A stretch of DNA of 64,000 bases from Phoronis australis (taxonomy: Eukaryota > Phoronida > Phoronidae), in contig NMRA01000461.1 in the NCBI GenBank assembly GCA_002633005.1, forward strand, positions 296,864 to 360,863. The letters are read 5' to 3'. The notes below the pieces were generated by a model. The model had not been told where the DNA came from and ran no database searches. It was given only the letters and a program-made list of their open reading frames with translations. Shown one piece after another: positions 55,501-62,008 of the stretch; the stretch's first letter is position 1, and each line of letters starts with the position of its first letter. The position numbers and the translations under genes were made by a program.

Positions 55501-58500
55501 GACGCTGAGTTTGGACAATAGTAAAATTTTTCAAATAGACACGGAAAACCGGGAACCCCAACTGGGATTTAAGCCACATGTCTTAAGATTGCCGGTCTAG
55601 TGTTTTTTCTTCTAAGCCACCGAGGACCCGATATCTGTAGAATTACTGTTTGCAGGCAACTATTTACAGTCAACTGGTTTGTCACACTTCCCATGAGCGG
55701 CAAATCACCTTTTTCACACGCGATATGGCCAACAATATAATCAACAATTTACCACTATGTGCTAGTTAGTTATAGGAAAGATATAGACGGTGGGGTAAGA
55801 CATAGGAATCACAATTGGGAAGCCAAAATTAAGTCTATACTGCCAGTCTAGTGCTTTTACCACTGGGTTACCGAGGACCCGTTGTTTGCATCATTATTAT
55901 TTGCAGGCTACTGCTTTATAATACATCCCATGAACGGTGCTAGACTAGCAATCTAGATACCTAATTTTTCGATTACCAATTGGGTTTCCTGACTTTTCTG
56001 TGTCTATTCGTCATGTTTGTTATCATCATCGTTGTAATTAGTCACACGCCAAAAAACACGATCTTTATACGGAAAAATTTGTAAAACACTTTCATGATGT
56101 CAGCACAGAACCTCAACTTAATGGACTTGTTTCTGTAGGGCGGGACACCAACCCTCGGAACAGGCCCTAGCTCCGCCTACAAAGGAAACTATTACGTCTA
56201 CGCCGAGGCTGATGGTGTTAGCAGAGGAAAAGTGGCCAGGCTGTTGTTAAACCCCTCTAGTTCTCCCGGTGAGTGGTGTAGTGAAAAATGATATTCTAAT
56301 GAAAAACTACGACCGTGCTTTTGCGATGCTTTCAGGATTCCCATTCCATGTATATTCAAGTCTTCACCGTCCTTGTACAGTAATGCTCGGTAGCTTTGTG
56401 TTTGATGCGTCAGGTATACATGGGTCATATACAGAGACTGATTGTATCTGTAGGCGAACTATTGTTCACGGGGTTTCTTCTCAATTCTCCATAAAACATA
56501 GCATTTTGAGCAGGGTTCATACATGTGTCAATCAGAAAACAACACCAAGTGTTCTGGCGTTTCTGGTCAGTTCGGAATAGCTTTGTTATAAAAGGTACAT
56601 GGAATCTGAAGTGATAATTAAAAAACGAAAATTGGTGGCACTCACATTTTCTTAAAATGCAGTGTTGACGCAGTTAGCTGACCCCAGAATTTTCGTACGG
56701 TGCAAAGAAGCTGTGCTTAAAGACCGAAGCTATGGGAAATTTATTATTTTTAATCCCTGTCTAGTTCACAGCTATGTATGTACCAGTCAACAGGTGCAAT
56801 GATACCACATGCAGATACATGTAAATGTATATCAAAATAATTTTACCTTGTCAGACACGCATGTTTTGTGAGGTGTAACTTCTCCAGCGAGTCACACACT
56901 TCGGTTTCAAATTATCTGAATTAAAAAACCGTTCAGAAAGATCCATGTGCTGCCAAATTTAAAACTCTACGGAACATCCATGACCTCCATCAACTACGGG
57001 TACTAGGAATGGATTCATTACTTTGTGATTGGCCAAAGCTGTTGTTTGTATACTGTATGCAGTACCATTCACTGCAATTACATGCTGTATGTACCAGTTG
57101 AATTCATACAAACATTGCTTTTTACAAACAGTGGGCAGCATAAAACGTCGTACTTTTATTTAGCCATACAAGAATCACTAAATTCTCATGTAAAAGTACT
57201 CATGAAATGCTTTTCTTAAATCTCACGGGCCACTGTTGACATGTATATGAAACTGAAATGAGATGCTGATAGCATGTTTCATTTACATATTTACGATGTC
57301 CAACCTTTTGTTGGAAACACTGTCCACCATTATCAAGGGTGTTGAAAAGCTAGACAAGTGTCTCAAATAATCTGGATACCGTGAAAACAGTCTAATGACG
57401 GTAGCATCAGTACTTACATAAAATGATCAAAGCTGCAAGTATCACCGTAGAACGGTATGCTCAGTCTAAGAACCGGTCTCTTATTAGTTAATAGGTTTAA
57501 TACAGTACAGGCTGCCAATCACACACGCCAGAGGGTGCAGCTCAACAATATAAGACCCTTATCTGATGGCCAATCTAAGCTTAGTAACATGGCTATGAAA
57601 AATGGGAGGGTTATGATTAATTTCATCCAGTATACACATGTACACGATACCGGCCGTTTACACGTAAGGGGACACGTTTTCAGTTTGACGCTATACAGTC
57701 AGCCAGCTCAAGATTCAACATTTAGTGTAGACAATCTGCACTCTCTAACCAAAACAAATCTTACATCTCTCGAGTCCATAATTTTCTGAAAGATTCAAGT
57801 ACAAGTATATGAACAGTTGTCAAAATAGACAGATCCGCGTAGTGAAGACACAAAATAAACTCGTTTTCGATTTCTCCCCTATCACAGTAGAGAAAGATCT
57901 AATTTCTCTAAGTATTACAAAATATCGAACCTGCTCTAAAATTAGTTAATGATTTGTGCACCAAAAATATGGCAGCCCAGACAAGTGTTGTCTATTGAAT
58001 GCCCTGCTACGACAGATTGACTACCGAAGGGCACACCTAGTTGTCATGCCAACAATGCATACATGTATTTGTAAAGACAGCTTAGTTAGCGGCCAAACAT
58101 TAACATTATACATGTAAATAGCCCAAATACTTGCCAATTAATGTTAATTAATTAAATTATGTGCATTCTTCGGATGGCGTTTCGCCCATTGCCAAAATTC
58201 CTGAGAGGCATTGTGGATACAGGACGTACCCCCTGTAAATGAGAAGTATTACAGGTATTCCACTTGCTCTGAGAAACATTCCAAGATAAATGAATTTGGG
58301 TCAACCAAAACCAGATTATCACGCCCGGGAACTAGCTGGCAAGCTCGTCGGTTACCTATCAATAGACACGCGTGTCCATAGTTCACTTTGTTATTCTTTC
58401 TTCTAATAAAGCTAATGGAAAGCATTTACCGGTAACCGGCTGATGTGGGCCCAAGGAGCAATATCCATGATACCTGTATTGTTATGTCCAACGAAGACGC

Positions 58501-60254
58501 AACACAGAAAATGCATGGAAATGTCACATAGGCGTTTACAATGCAACGCGCTAACGCCGCCGCGTGGATTTTGCAAATTAAACACTACATGTACCTAGGG
58601 ACCTCCGTACTGCGATATTTTGCATAGATGGTAGCTACGTGAAATAATGTGATAATCAAATATGCGATATCCGGCTTCCAGTAAAGCAGGTTTGCCACAC
58701 TGACATACGCATGCAGAACACGTAGTTCTATATGTATAATATAGTCGACCCACAGGCATGGTACACTCAAGTCACCGCCTCATACAATGTACAATCGAAA
58801 GACTCACGCATTACACTGACAAGGAGTCAGTGCCTAATGATTGTAAATTGATGAAAATCATTGCTACAATGTACATGTACATCGGAGTGTTTAGATAAGT
58901 GAACTGTGGTTATTGGTCTAAAGTACAAGTTTGACTTCATCTCATCGACAATTTAAATAGATTAGTTAATGGTACCATGGACAAAACTAAGCATTGGGAA
59001 TATGCTGAAGAACTTACGTCCAAATATGTGTTCGGTAAATTGGACAGAAACTCATGGAAGTTAGATCGAATCAAATATGTTATATTAGTTCGGCATTTTC
59101 CATCATACAGAGTGATGTACTGTATGCACAATAACAATTACATTGAAAGTAAGCGATAAACCAAAGGTATCAAATTGGAAATGCTGTAGTGGGGCGTAGG
59201 CACACATAAGGTCTGCCAACCACCTATTGGCCGACTTACGTTGCGTTATAGTAAAAATTCAGTGGATTTTCAGAATTCAGTGCTCAAGGTCGTAGGGTCG
59301 GCACTTGGTGCCTACTTACAATACATCTAATTTGATCACTACGGCACTGCTCGTTTTCTGATCTAGGTTCAAACACTAAAACGAAGAAAACATAGTCCGG
59401 TACAAAGTTCAGGAAATACATCGAATTTTTTAACAATGGCAAAAAGTCATTCAAATCAAAGTTTCAAACGTCATAATTTTAATCCCCAGCACTCTGGCCT
59501 TTTACAGGTGGATGTTTCTTTTCTTGAAAAACGCAACACCTAAATAACGCACAACTGACTAGAATTAATAAAAAACGAAACCGATTGTTTTTTGGCATTA
59601 TATATATTAAATTGCTTGCATTTTTTGTTGCTATGATTAAAGAAAATTGTAAATTTTGCTGACATGCGTTACCGTTGACAATAAAATGTCAAAGTCAATA
59701 GCAAATGTTCATATATTATTTGACGTGCAACCTTGACCTAAGGTACAGCGACAAAATCGGTATGTCGGCTGTCTTCTTATTTAGTTTCTTAAAACAAATT
59801 TGGGTAACAGTTAAGTTTGGGTAAAAATGAACTTTTCACGCGAATACTTTAATGTTTGGCACTAATTTCTGAAACTGAGAAGTAGACACAATTGTAAAAT
59901 TGCTTTTGCAGTGCATGTAAATTATATTACCTTTGATGAAGTCATTCAGCATCGACAGTATCTAACAAATTTCATTTACATTTCCAACAATATTCTGAAC
60001 TTAATATGATTAATGCTAATTCTTACTGTTGCTATTGAAGTTAATTCTATGGTAATTCAACCTTTAATGATACAGGAACGCCATTTACATTGACCTGGGC
60101 ATACCACATGTACGGGAAAACTATGGGGTCGTTGAGCGTTAGATTGGTTAACTCCAACGGAGCAATGGAGTCTCCCATCTGGTCAAAAACAGGAAACCAA
60201 GGGAATTTCTGGCTCCTTGGCAGCATTCATGTGGACCGAATAGACGTCAAGCAG
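19831..60254 (+). CDS. Secreted astacin-EGF-CUB-MAM metalloprotease (3' end missing)
   Basis: At least 21 exons join to 2589 nt (863 codons) with all splice phases matching. Order: signal peptide (1-28), propeptide (to about 137), astacin zinc protease (138-336), EGF-like (337-375), CUB (379-506), Thr/Pro/Ser linker (507-575), MAM1 (578-722), MAM2 (735-863 and beyond). The protease has the full zinc motif HEIGHAIGFYHEQSRKDRD and the Met-turn SIMHYG, so it should be active. The pro-region AGDI fits the astacin aspartate switch (usually FxGD) that holds the zinc until cleavage. Family knowledge: astacins act outside the cell on matrix, cuticle or growth factors; the substrate here is unknown. 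The astacin-EGF-CUB order is like several nematode NAS proteins, and astacin-MAM fusions occur in meprins and cnidarian HMP2. The final MAM2 exon (normally ending GDIALDD) and stop lie beyond 64000 or were missed. Confidence 0.9.
20182..20229 (+). CDS. Exon 2 (candidate): propeptide
   Basis: A long pyrimidine tract ending CTTAG and a CAG/GTAAAT donor frame 16 open codons (IKTTRSCNENIRTQNQ), phase 0 to 0. Adding or skipping it keeps the reading frame. It has no recognisable domain, so the call rests only on splice sites and frame. Confidence 0.55.
20434..20794. repeat. Long hairpin (foldback) in intron 2
   Basis: Two arms of about 175 bp face each other around a perfect 18-bp palindrome, AACTCGAAATTTCGAGTT (20606-20623). 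Matching points are symmetric: GCGAACTC at 20486 and GAGTTCGC at 20736; ACTCGAAA at 20434 and TTTCGAGT near 20786. The arms are imperfect, roughly 70% alike by eye. This may be a MITE with very long terminal repeats. Confidence 0.8.
21174..21248 (+). CDS. Exon 3 (candidate): acidic propeptide
   Basis: A TTGTAG acceptor and a GTTTGT donor frame 25 open codons, RETAGEDEEHESIVFINGG and onward to WIS, phase 0 to 0. The acidic composition fits exons 1 and 4. The donor is weaker than consensus. Confidence 0.5.
21249..24328. other. Intron 3, nothing recognised
   Basis: No exon-like or repeat structure identified. Overlapping open frames on both strands near 22866-23146 lack domain features. Confidence 0.5.
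24329..24427 (+). CDS. Exon 4: propeptide with aspartate switch
   Basis: 33 codons, phase 0 to 0, TTTTGCAG acceptor. The protein piece contains HAGDILGEDFMTEDEQ. GD here fits the FxGD aspartate-switch motif of astacin pro-segments, with Ala in place of Phe. It joins directly to the start of the protease domain in exon 5. Confidence 0.8.
24428..25956. other. Intron 4, nothing recognised
   Basis: AT-rich, with three TACATGTA octamers (about 24563, 24782, 25411) and a fourth near 25583. No other structure seen. Confidence 0.5.
25957..26174 (+). CDS. Exon 5: N-terminal astacin domain
   Basis: Starts LISKRKAAWYQNAIWPNAIV, a basic cleavage site (SKRK) followed by the standard astacin opening (WPN.IVPWYF). 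Continues through a helix ending AIYHWQNMTCLRF, which carries a domain cysteine and an NMT glycosylation site, to YLKIGTGTG. Phase 0 to 2; TTACAG acceptor and GTAAAC donor. Confidence 0.93.
26175..28448. other. Intron 5 with a short tandem dimer
   Basis: Mostly featureless. At 27766-27834 and 27841-27907 lie two copies of a GC-rich unit of about 67 bp (GGCGG.GCACCA, then GG.GCT.TAGC.CC, then TTTTTTCAGT.CTG, ending GC.CAT). This looks like a decayed repeat element that has been doubled. Confidence 0.6.
28449..28518 (+). CDS. Exon 6: astacin domain, CSSFVGR segment
   Basis: Encodes (G)CSSFVGRQYNPQNLNLKEFGCIT. The C-S-S-x-V-G-R start and G-C end are the two-cysteine loop found just before the zinc helix in astacins. 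Phase 2 to 0, so it fits exons 5 and 7 exactly. Confidence 0.92.
28842..29033 (+). CDS. Exon 7: zinc site and Met-turn
   Basis: Begins LGIIAHEIGHAIGFYHEQSR, the complete astacin zinc motif (His236, catalytic Glu237, His240, His246), followed by KDRDDFVEILWENI and ending ESIMHYGLK. Met289 is the Met-turn and Tyr291 the usual fifth zinc ligand. No catalytic residue is missing. Phase 0 to 0. Confidence 0.97.
29542..29668 (+). CDS. Exon 8: C-terminal astacin domain
   Basis: Encodes AFSKNGQPTIGVK, then GNRRGLTFYDAKLANLLYNC. These match the family's FSxNGxxTI and GQRxGLSxxDxxxxNxxYxC closing segments. TTTCAG acceptor; donor GTCTGT is unusual but phase 1 fits the EGF exon. Confidence 0.93.
29856..29978 (+). 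CDS. Exon 9: EGF-like domain
   Basis: Six cysteines in EGF order: DCSNTCHNHG, then QCVCKCPVHLSGDC. This places an EGF-like module straight after the protease, as in many invertebrate astacins. Phase 1 to 1, the usual phase for a movable extracellular module. Confidence 0.9.
30051..30129 (+). repeat. Purine-rich (GGGA/GAGA) tract
   Basis: About 80 nt almost entirely A and G on the + strand. A similar tract sharing the word GAAGGGAGCGAG lies at 48625-48710 in intron 17. Confidence 0.85.
30241..30316 (+). repeat. Imperfect AC-dinucleotide tract
   Basis: Repeated CACACA and CGCACAC words, broken by single substitutions. Open frames over it are low-complexity artefacts. Confidence 0.8.
35030..36830 (+). 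repeat. Diverged tandem repeat, period about 380-430 bp
   Basis: The phrase ATGCACC(G/A)GA followed by GGTCAA or GGTC recurs at about 35092, 35500 (decayed), 35879, 36310 and 36738. Units at 35879-36309 and 36310-36737 align along their whole length (shared ACTAAAATTTTGAGCTAGA, CAATCAGA.AAAA, GTCATTA.GTGCATTTT). The first two units share TTCAAATTCATGG.GGTTCAA before the phrase. All lie in intron 9. Confidence 0.85.
36951..37060 (+). CDS. Exon 10: first part of CUB domain
   Basis: Encodes (D)CGGVYDLNAANPTVTIKS, then PNFPNNYNLNKLCVYVIK. CGG, SPNFPNNY and the second cysteine are CUB hallmarks. Phase 1 to 0. Confidence 0.93.
37551..37608 (+). repeat. (GT)n microsatellite in intron 10
   Basis: An almost pure GT run with a short GCGCGC interruption near its end. 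It causes spurious Cys-Val and Thr-His frames on the two strands. Confidence 0.95.
38468..38592 (+). CDS. Exon 11: middle of CUB domain
   Basis: Encodes APDTAGSGIELKFSDFDVTG, then SSTRCNHFVQI, with the third CUB cysteine. Calcium-binding CUB domains usually have Tyr-Asp after this cysteine; here it is Asn-His, so calcium binding is doubtful. Phase 0 to 2. Confidence 0.93.
39166..39552 (+). repeat. Recurring CGTACGTCCGYCAC motif in intron 11
   Basis: GCGTACGTCCGCCAC occurs near 39168 and near 39365. CGTACGTCCGTCACA follows the first at 39181, and TATGTCCGTCACA is at 39538. These are a small scattered repeat of unknown nature. Confidence 0.6.
39648..39799 (+). CDS. Exon 12: end of CUB domain
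   Basis: Encodes YCGSFGGAPQGVSTFLDHNS, then MMVIFNTKDTTVGANKGFMF and TAKFVGASG. The fourth cysteine in YCG and the closing GF.F.A.F strand complete one four-cysteine CUB. NST is a possible glycosylation site. Phase 2 to 1. Confidence 0.93.
39800..42095. other. Intron 12, nothing firm
   Basis: Around 41090-41300 the words GTAAAGTAATT (twice) and AATTACTTTA (inverted) suggest a decayed repeat. Otherwise nothing recognised. Confidence 0.45.
42096..42167 (+). CDS. Exon 13: Thr/Pro/Ser linker, unit 1
   Basis: 72 nt, phase 1 to 1, encodes (A)STSSPTTIPPYTTSPTTTRV then TAS. This is a mucin-like linker with dense Thr and Ser that could carry O-glycans. Downstream intron sequence matches that of exon 14. 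Confidence 0.85.
42396..42562. mobile_element. Short MITE with GGCGGATCTAGGAT-type ends
   Basis: Left end GGTGGATCTAGGATTTTG and right end CTAAATCCGCCACTG are inverted repeats. The interior GGAC.GGGAAGAGTAGTAACC resembles GGACATAGGAATAACC of the element at 54607, so both belong to one family. Confidence 0.6.
42951..43600 (+). repeat. Internal duplication inside intron 13
   Basis: 42951-43060 and 43480-43600 share TAGTTAC.AAATAA, TTTTCAAC.CC and CCAGTTTA.TCA.T words in the same order, about 525 bp apart. The copies are clearly diverged. Confidence 0.6.
44171..44242 (+). CDS. Exon 14: Thr/Pro/Ser linker, unit 2
   Basis: 72 nt, phase 1 to 1, encodes (E)STPAPTTQSSSTTLPPTTTT then TPS. Same length, phase and composition as exon 13. 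The 3' intron also matches (ATGATGTTTGGCTTCTGGAAT against ATAATGTTTGGCCTCGTGAAT), so the exon arose by tandem duplication. Confidence 0.85.
44684..44743 (+). CDS. Exon 15: Thr/Pro/Ser linker, unit 3
   Basis: 60 nt, phase 1 to 1, encodes (G)STPSTTSKPPTTTSGPTVP. The sequence just upstream (GTATTTGAAATTTTATTTTCG) matches that upstream of exon 14 (GTATTTGAAATATTTCATTTTCG), which supports a third copy of the same unit. Donor GTAAGT is consensus. Confidence 0.85.
44744..46510. other. Intron 15 with a perfect palindrome
   Basis: Apart from the 55-bp palindrome listed separately, no exon-like or repeat structure is seen. Confidence 0.5.
45637..45691. repeat. Perfect 27-bp inverted repeat, 1-nt loop
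   Basis: The left arm (45637-45663, starting CGTAGTTACTGAAGAGCACA) is followed by one A (45664) and its exact reverse complement (45665-45691). There is not a single mismatch. The symmetry stops sharply on both sides (G at 45636, G at 45692). Confidence 0.97.
46511..46599 (+). CDS. Exon 16: start of MAM1
   Basis: Encodes (I)DGISCTFDDGHLCGWKQA, then DDNFDWSPNS. CxFxxxxLCGW and FDW are the standard MAM opening with the first two cysteines. TTTTTTGCAG acceptor, GTAAGT donor, phase 1 to 0. Confidence 0.92.
46600..48173. other. Intron 16, nothing recognised
   Basis: No structure identified beyond short chance open frames. Confidence 0.5.
48174..48297 (+). CDS. Exon 17: second part of MAM1
   Basis: Encodes GGTYSPDTGPSGGDQGTGYI then YAEV and on to SIAKIYTEYFA. 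TGPS and YIYAE match the MAM GPxxDxT and YxYxEA motifs and the sister exon at 56139. I chose the donor GTACGG at 48298 because it gives phase 1 and lines the join (P-G-S-Y) up with MAM2. A GTGACT donor at 48237 would break the frame. Confidence 0.8.
48625..48710 (+). repeat. Purine-rich tract in intron 17
   Basis: About 85 nt of nearly all A and G, like the tract at 30051-30129. Confidence 0.8.
48974..49152 (+). CDS. Exon 18: third part of MAM1
   Basis: Encodes GSYRFSFKWHMYGGYFMGNL, then TLSMVTKSGK, FQKAGNHGDVWQS and VVANEETK. WHMYG, MG.L and G.HGD.W are clear MAM motifs. It is 179 nt, phase 1 to 0, exactly like the MAM2 exon at 60076. The cysteine normally before L.F.YHMYG is absent (Tyr). 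Confidence 0.93.
49659..49823 (+). CDS. Exon 19: end of MAM1 and start of MAM2
   Basis: Encodes LVIAGTKIQTWQGDIALDTF (end of a MAM domain, GDIALD) then KVLLSCDFENMVLCNGF and DYTWVTKT (start of the next). The two MAM domains are almost directly joined, with about ten residues between GDIALD and the next CDFE. Phase 0 to 0. Confidence 0.93.
50394..50620 (+). pseudogene. THAP zinc-finger relic 1
   Basis: MPFCLAPGCTTSSKKASYF, starting at 50395, has the THAP opening (C.xPGC...KK..F) and is cut by a stop. About 90 nt further, in another frame, GLRQWINNISLKI matches LREKWINNIRR of the second relic at 52180. At least one frameshift and stops, so not functional. Confidence 0.5.
52180..52368 (+). pseudogene. 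THAP zinc-finger fragment 2
   Basis: MSAKKTYTCCVPGCFQNNKR, then MSFYVFPANQELREKWINNI and FKPTRAIY, then TGA. This matches the THAP domain (C-x2-4-C, SF..FP, R..W...I.R, F.PT) up to where the last Cys and His ligands should be. The codons there read stop-Glu-Gly-Asn. A GTAAGG at 52319 could instead be a splice donor, so an intact gene with an intron cannot be excluded. THAP domains occur in host DNA-binding proteins and in P-element-type transposases. Confidence 0.65.
52662..52861. other. Assembly gap, 200 N
   Basis: Exactly 200 undetermined bases, probably a scaffold gap of arbitrary length. Every open frame crossing it is meaningless. It lies between two parts of the THAP relic. Confidence 0.99.
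52862..53222 (+). pseudogene. Possible 3' part of the THAP gene, with DHSY motif
   Basis: After the gap one frame reads KAKATKVKQPKNSQLV and then, after a frame change, SETGGDFEINADSPNTEHDD and VTDHSYAV (DHSY at 53034-53045). D/E-H-x-Y is the HCF-1-binding motif found after the finger in many THAP proteins. It supports, but does not prove, that this belongs with the finger at 52180. Confidence 0.4.
54129..55410 (+). mobile_element. Harbinger deletion derivative
   Basis: The left end (54129-54460) matches 10013-10262 and the reverse of 9100-9436. The right end (55230-55410) matches 12780-12950 (shared AGACCAGGT, TTTTA.TAG..CAATGGT..AAAAGTTAAA). The middle keeps only a scrap of the Myb-like gene (54978-55050, YGDDALLDQ) and has lost the whole transposase. 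A MITE is inserted inside. Confidence 0.8.
54604..54918. mobile_element. MITE nested in the Harbinger derivative
   Basis: Left GTTCGGATCAAGGATTTTG and right CCCCCTAAATCCGACACTGG are inverted repeats of the same family as 42396-42562. A further end of a similar type (AAATCCTGGATACGCCTCTG) lies at 55203-55222. Confidence 0.65.
55536..56013. repeat. tRNA-like foldback cluster
   Basis: On the - strand two units (55548-55629 and 55796-55880) read GGGTCCTCGGT, then an A-box-like segment (AACCCAGTGGTAAAAGC in the second), then CACTAGAC.GGCA. In the first, GGCTTAAATCCC resembles a B box. Their 5' flanks match too, so the unit of about 250 bp was doubled. The outer ends (AATAGACACGGAAAACCGG at left, CTTTTCTGTGTCTATT at right) are inverted, because the right end is a partial third copy in the other direction. 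Confidence 0.6.
56139..56268 (+). CDS. Exon 20: second part of MAM2
   Basis: Encodes GGTPTLGTGPSSAYKGNYYV, then YAEADGVSRGKVARLLLNPS. TGPS, YYVYAEA and KVARLL are MAM motifs. Phase 0 to 1, like exon 17. Confidence 0.92.
56269..60075. other. Intron 20, source region of the upstream duplicate
   Basis: 58033-60075 corresponds to blocks of 2285-5734. No exon-like sequence or recognised element otherwise. TACATGTA octamers are dense here (58068-58868). Confidence 0.65.
60076..60254 (+). CDS. Exon 21: third part of MAM2
   Basis: Encodes GTPFTLTWAYHMYGKTMGSL, then SVRLVNSNGA, WSKTGNQGNFW and VDRIDVKQ. YHMYG, MGSL and GNQGNFW are MAM motifs. 179 nt, phase 1 to 0. The usual Cys before L.W.YHMYG is replaced by Phe. 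The dead copy is at 5735-5913. Confidence 0.95.
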
Positions 60255-61044
60255 GTAGGGTTGAAGAAGTACTTCGCAACGCGAGTTTCCATTTCCTATA
60301 ACGTTTTCTGAACGAATAGTTTGTGGAGCAGAATGGGAATATACTCCATTTGATACAAAGTGTTCTAGGTTCATTATTCTATTAATGATTTTTTTTCACT
60401 TTATAGGTAAGTGAGATAGATATTAATATTCGTTTCCCATTATTTTGCTATGGCATTGGATTTAGGAACAATTGATGAATGGAAGGCAAATTTGGGTGGA
60501 ACGAATGTATTCTCGTTGACATGTAGCGTAATACCAAACAAAAAACGTACACACCAATAGGGCACGGAAGGTGCTTGAGTACACTTTCACCATGGAAACT
60601 CGTAATTTTGTGACCAGACACTACACAAATTACAAAAATGCAATTATTTGATTCCAGTGGTTTTATTCCCTACCACGGTTTAAGAATGAAAGTCTCCCAA
60701 AATCCCACCACCGGAAACGGACTAAAACTGCATTAAACGTCATTTTCAAGGTGGCAGTCAAAACGTTTTGAAATTCAAACGCCCAGCTGTAACTTCTTCA
60801 CTTTTATCATAGTCACATTTTTATTTAAGTCAATTAAACTTTTAATAACCCACTGGGACAAAAGACATTCATAATTGATAAGTATGCGACTCGGAATCAA
60901 AAACTTTACACTTTGACTAATTCCATAAATGAATTTATGCATTTCATGTTGTGATATATTTGATCTTAAATCTTGACTTAACATGACATTCTCCAAGTAT
61001 CATAGGATATAATTAATTTTCGTTAAGATTTAACAAACAATAAA
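60255..61044. other. Intron after exon 21
   Basis: 60255-60600 matches 5914-6310 of the upstream duplicate. No closing MAM2 exon is seen here. Confidence 0.6.
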
Positions 61045-62008
61045 ATTGGATTGTTCCAAAACCCCCGACCCCCTGGATTTCACACTTTACGATCCCCTCG
61101 ACCCACTTCCACTTCAACCCTCGACCCCCGACCCACGAGCCCCTCAACCCACGACCCACTACCCATCGAAACAGTCTACACAAGCTCGAATCGATTTCAA
61201 CTTAATACAGGCGCTGAATTGGAGGACCGATGAATTGGGACGTAAGCTCGGCTGGCTTTTACTTGTTTTTTGTGCTTTCAGTGTCAGTTCGGAAAATTTG
61301 AAACAAAAAAAAATAGCGCGGCCAAATCAAATCAAAAACCTACAAACTTTAAAAATGTCGTTCCCGGCTCTTGAGTGAATGGCAGATTCGACCTTTTTGC
61401 GGAAAGTGCGAGGAACCTACAGAACTGTAATTTCATGTGTAAATTCAGTTTGAAAAAAAATAACTAAAAAGATCCAACTATCTATGGAGTATATTATGAA
61501 CGAGTATATACGTCTCAATGCAAATAATAAAATGTCACATTATGTACATTCTTGTGAACGTACACTCTTGCAAAGTTTAATAGAACTCGGCCGTTGGCAG
61601 TTGGTTGTGGAACTATTTCCGTTACAACGACAGCGAACTCAAAATAGGCAATTTCAGGCCACGTTCAAACGCCTGTTTCTGTTTTTATTCACCAGACTCA
61701 CGTGGATGTATGTCTTATGACAATGTCACTCAGCGACCTAATAAGATTGTGAAATTTGTAAAAAATGCAAAAATACCTGTATTGTCAAATATCGTCGGGC
61801 CAAGAGTTCGTGGGTGGACGGGGTTGTGGGTCGAGGGGGTAGATACAGTGCTGATCGAATCCAACGTCCTATCGAACGCGGCTAGGCCGCGTCCGGATAC
61901 GGGTTCCAAACCGCGGTTGAGGGGTTGTGGGTCGAAGGGGTCGTGGGTCGAGGGGGTCGAGGGCCGTTGGGGACGAGGGGTCGAAGGGGTTTTAGAACTA
62001 TCCTCAAT
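61045..62008. mobile_element. TIR element with ACCCCTCGACCC subterminal repeats
   Basis: Left end ATTGGATTGTTCCAAAACCCC and right end (reverse strand) ATTGAGGATAGTTCTAAAACC form terminal inverted repeats. Each is followed inward by many CGACCC(A/C)CGACCC-type words, C-rich at 61062-61165 and G-rich at 61800-61995. The interior shows no transposase, so it looks non-autonomous. Confidence 0.7.

Larger units (their letters stand above)
49824..56138. other. Intron 19 (6.3 kb), filled with transposon relics
   Basis: Holds two THAP relics, an assembly gap, a Harbinger derivative with a nested MITE and a tRNA-like foldback cluster, all listed separately. The rest (51000-52000, 53230-54120) shows nothing recognisable. 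Confidence 0.7.

Noticed and set aside
61046-61378. Proline-rich frame and the matching frames near 61605-62066
   Set aside because: They read through the CGACCC subterminal arrays of a TIR element, in several frames at once.
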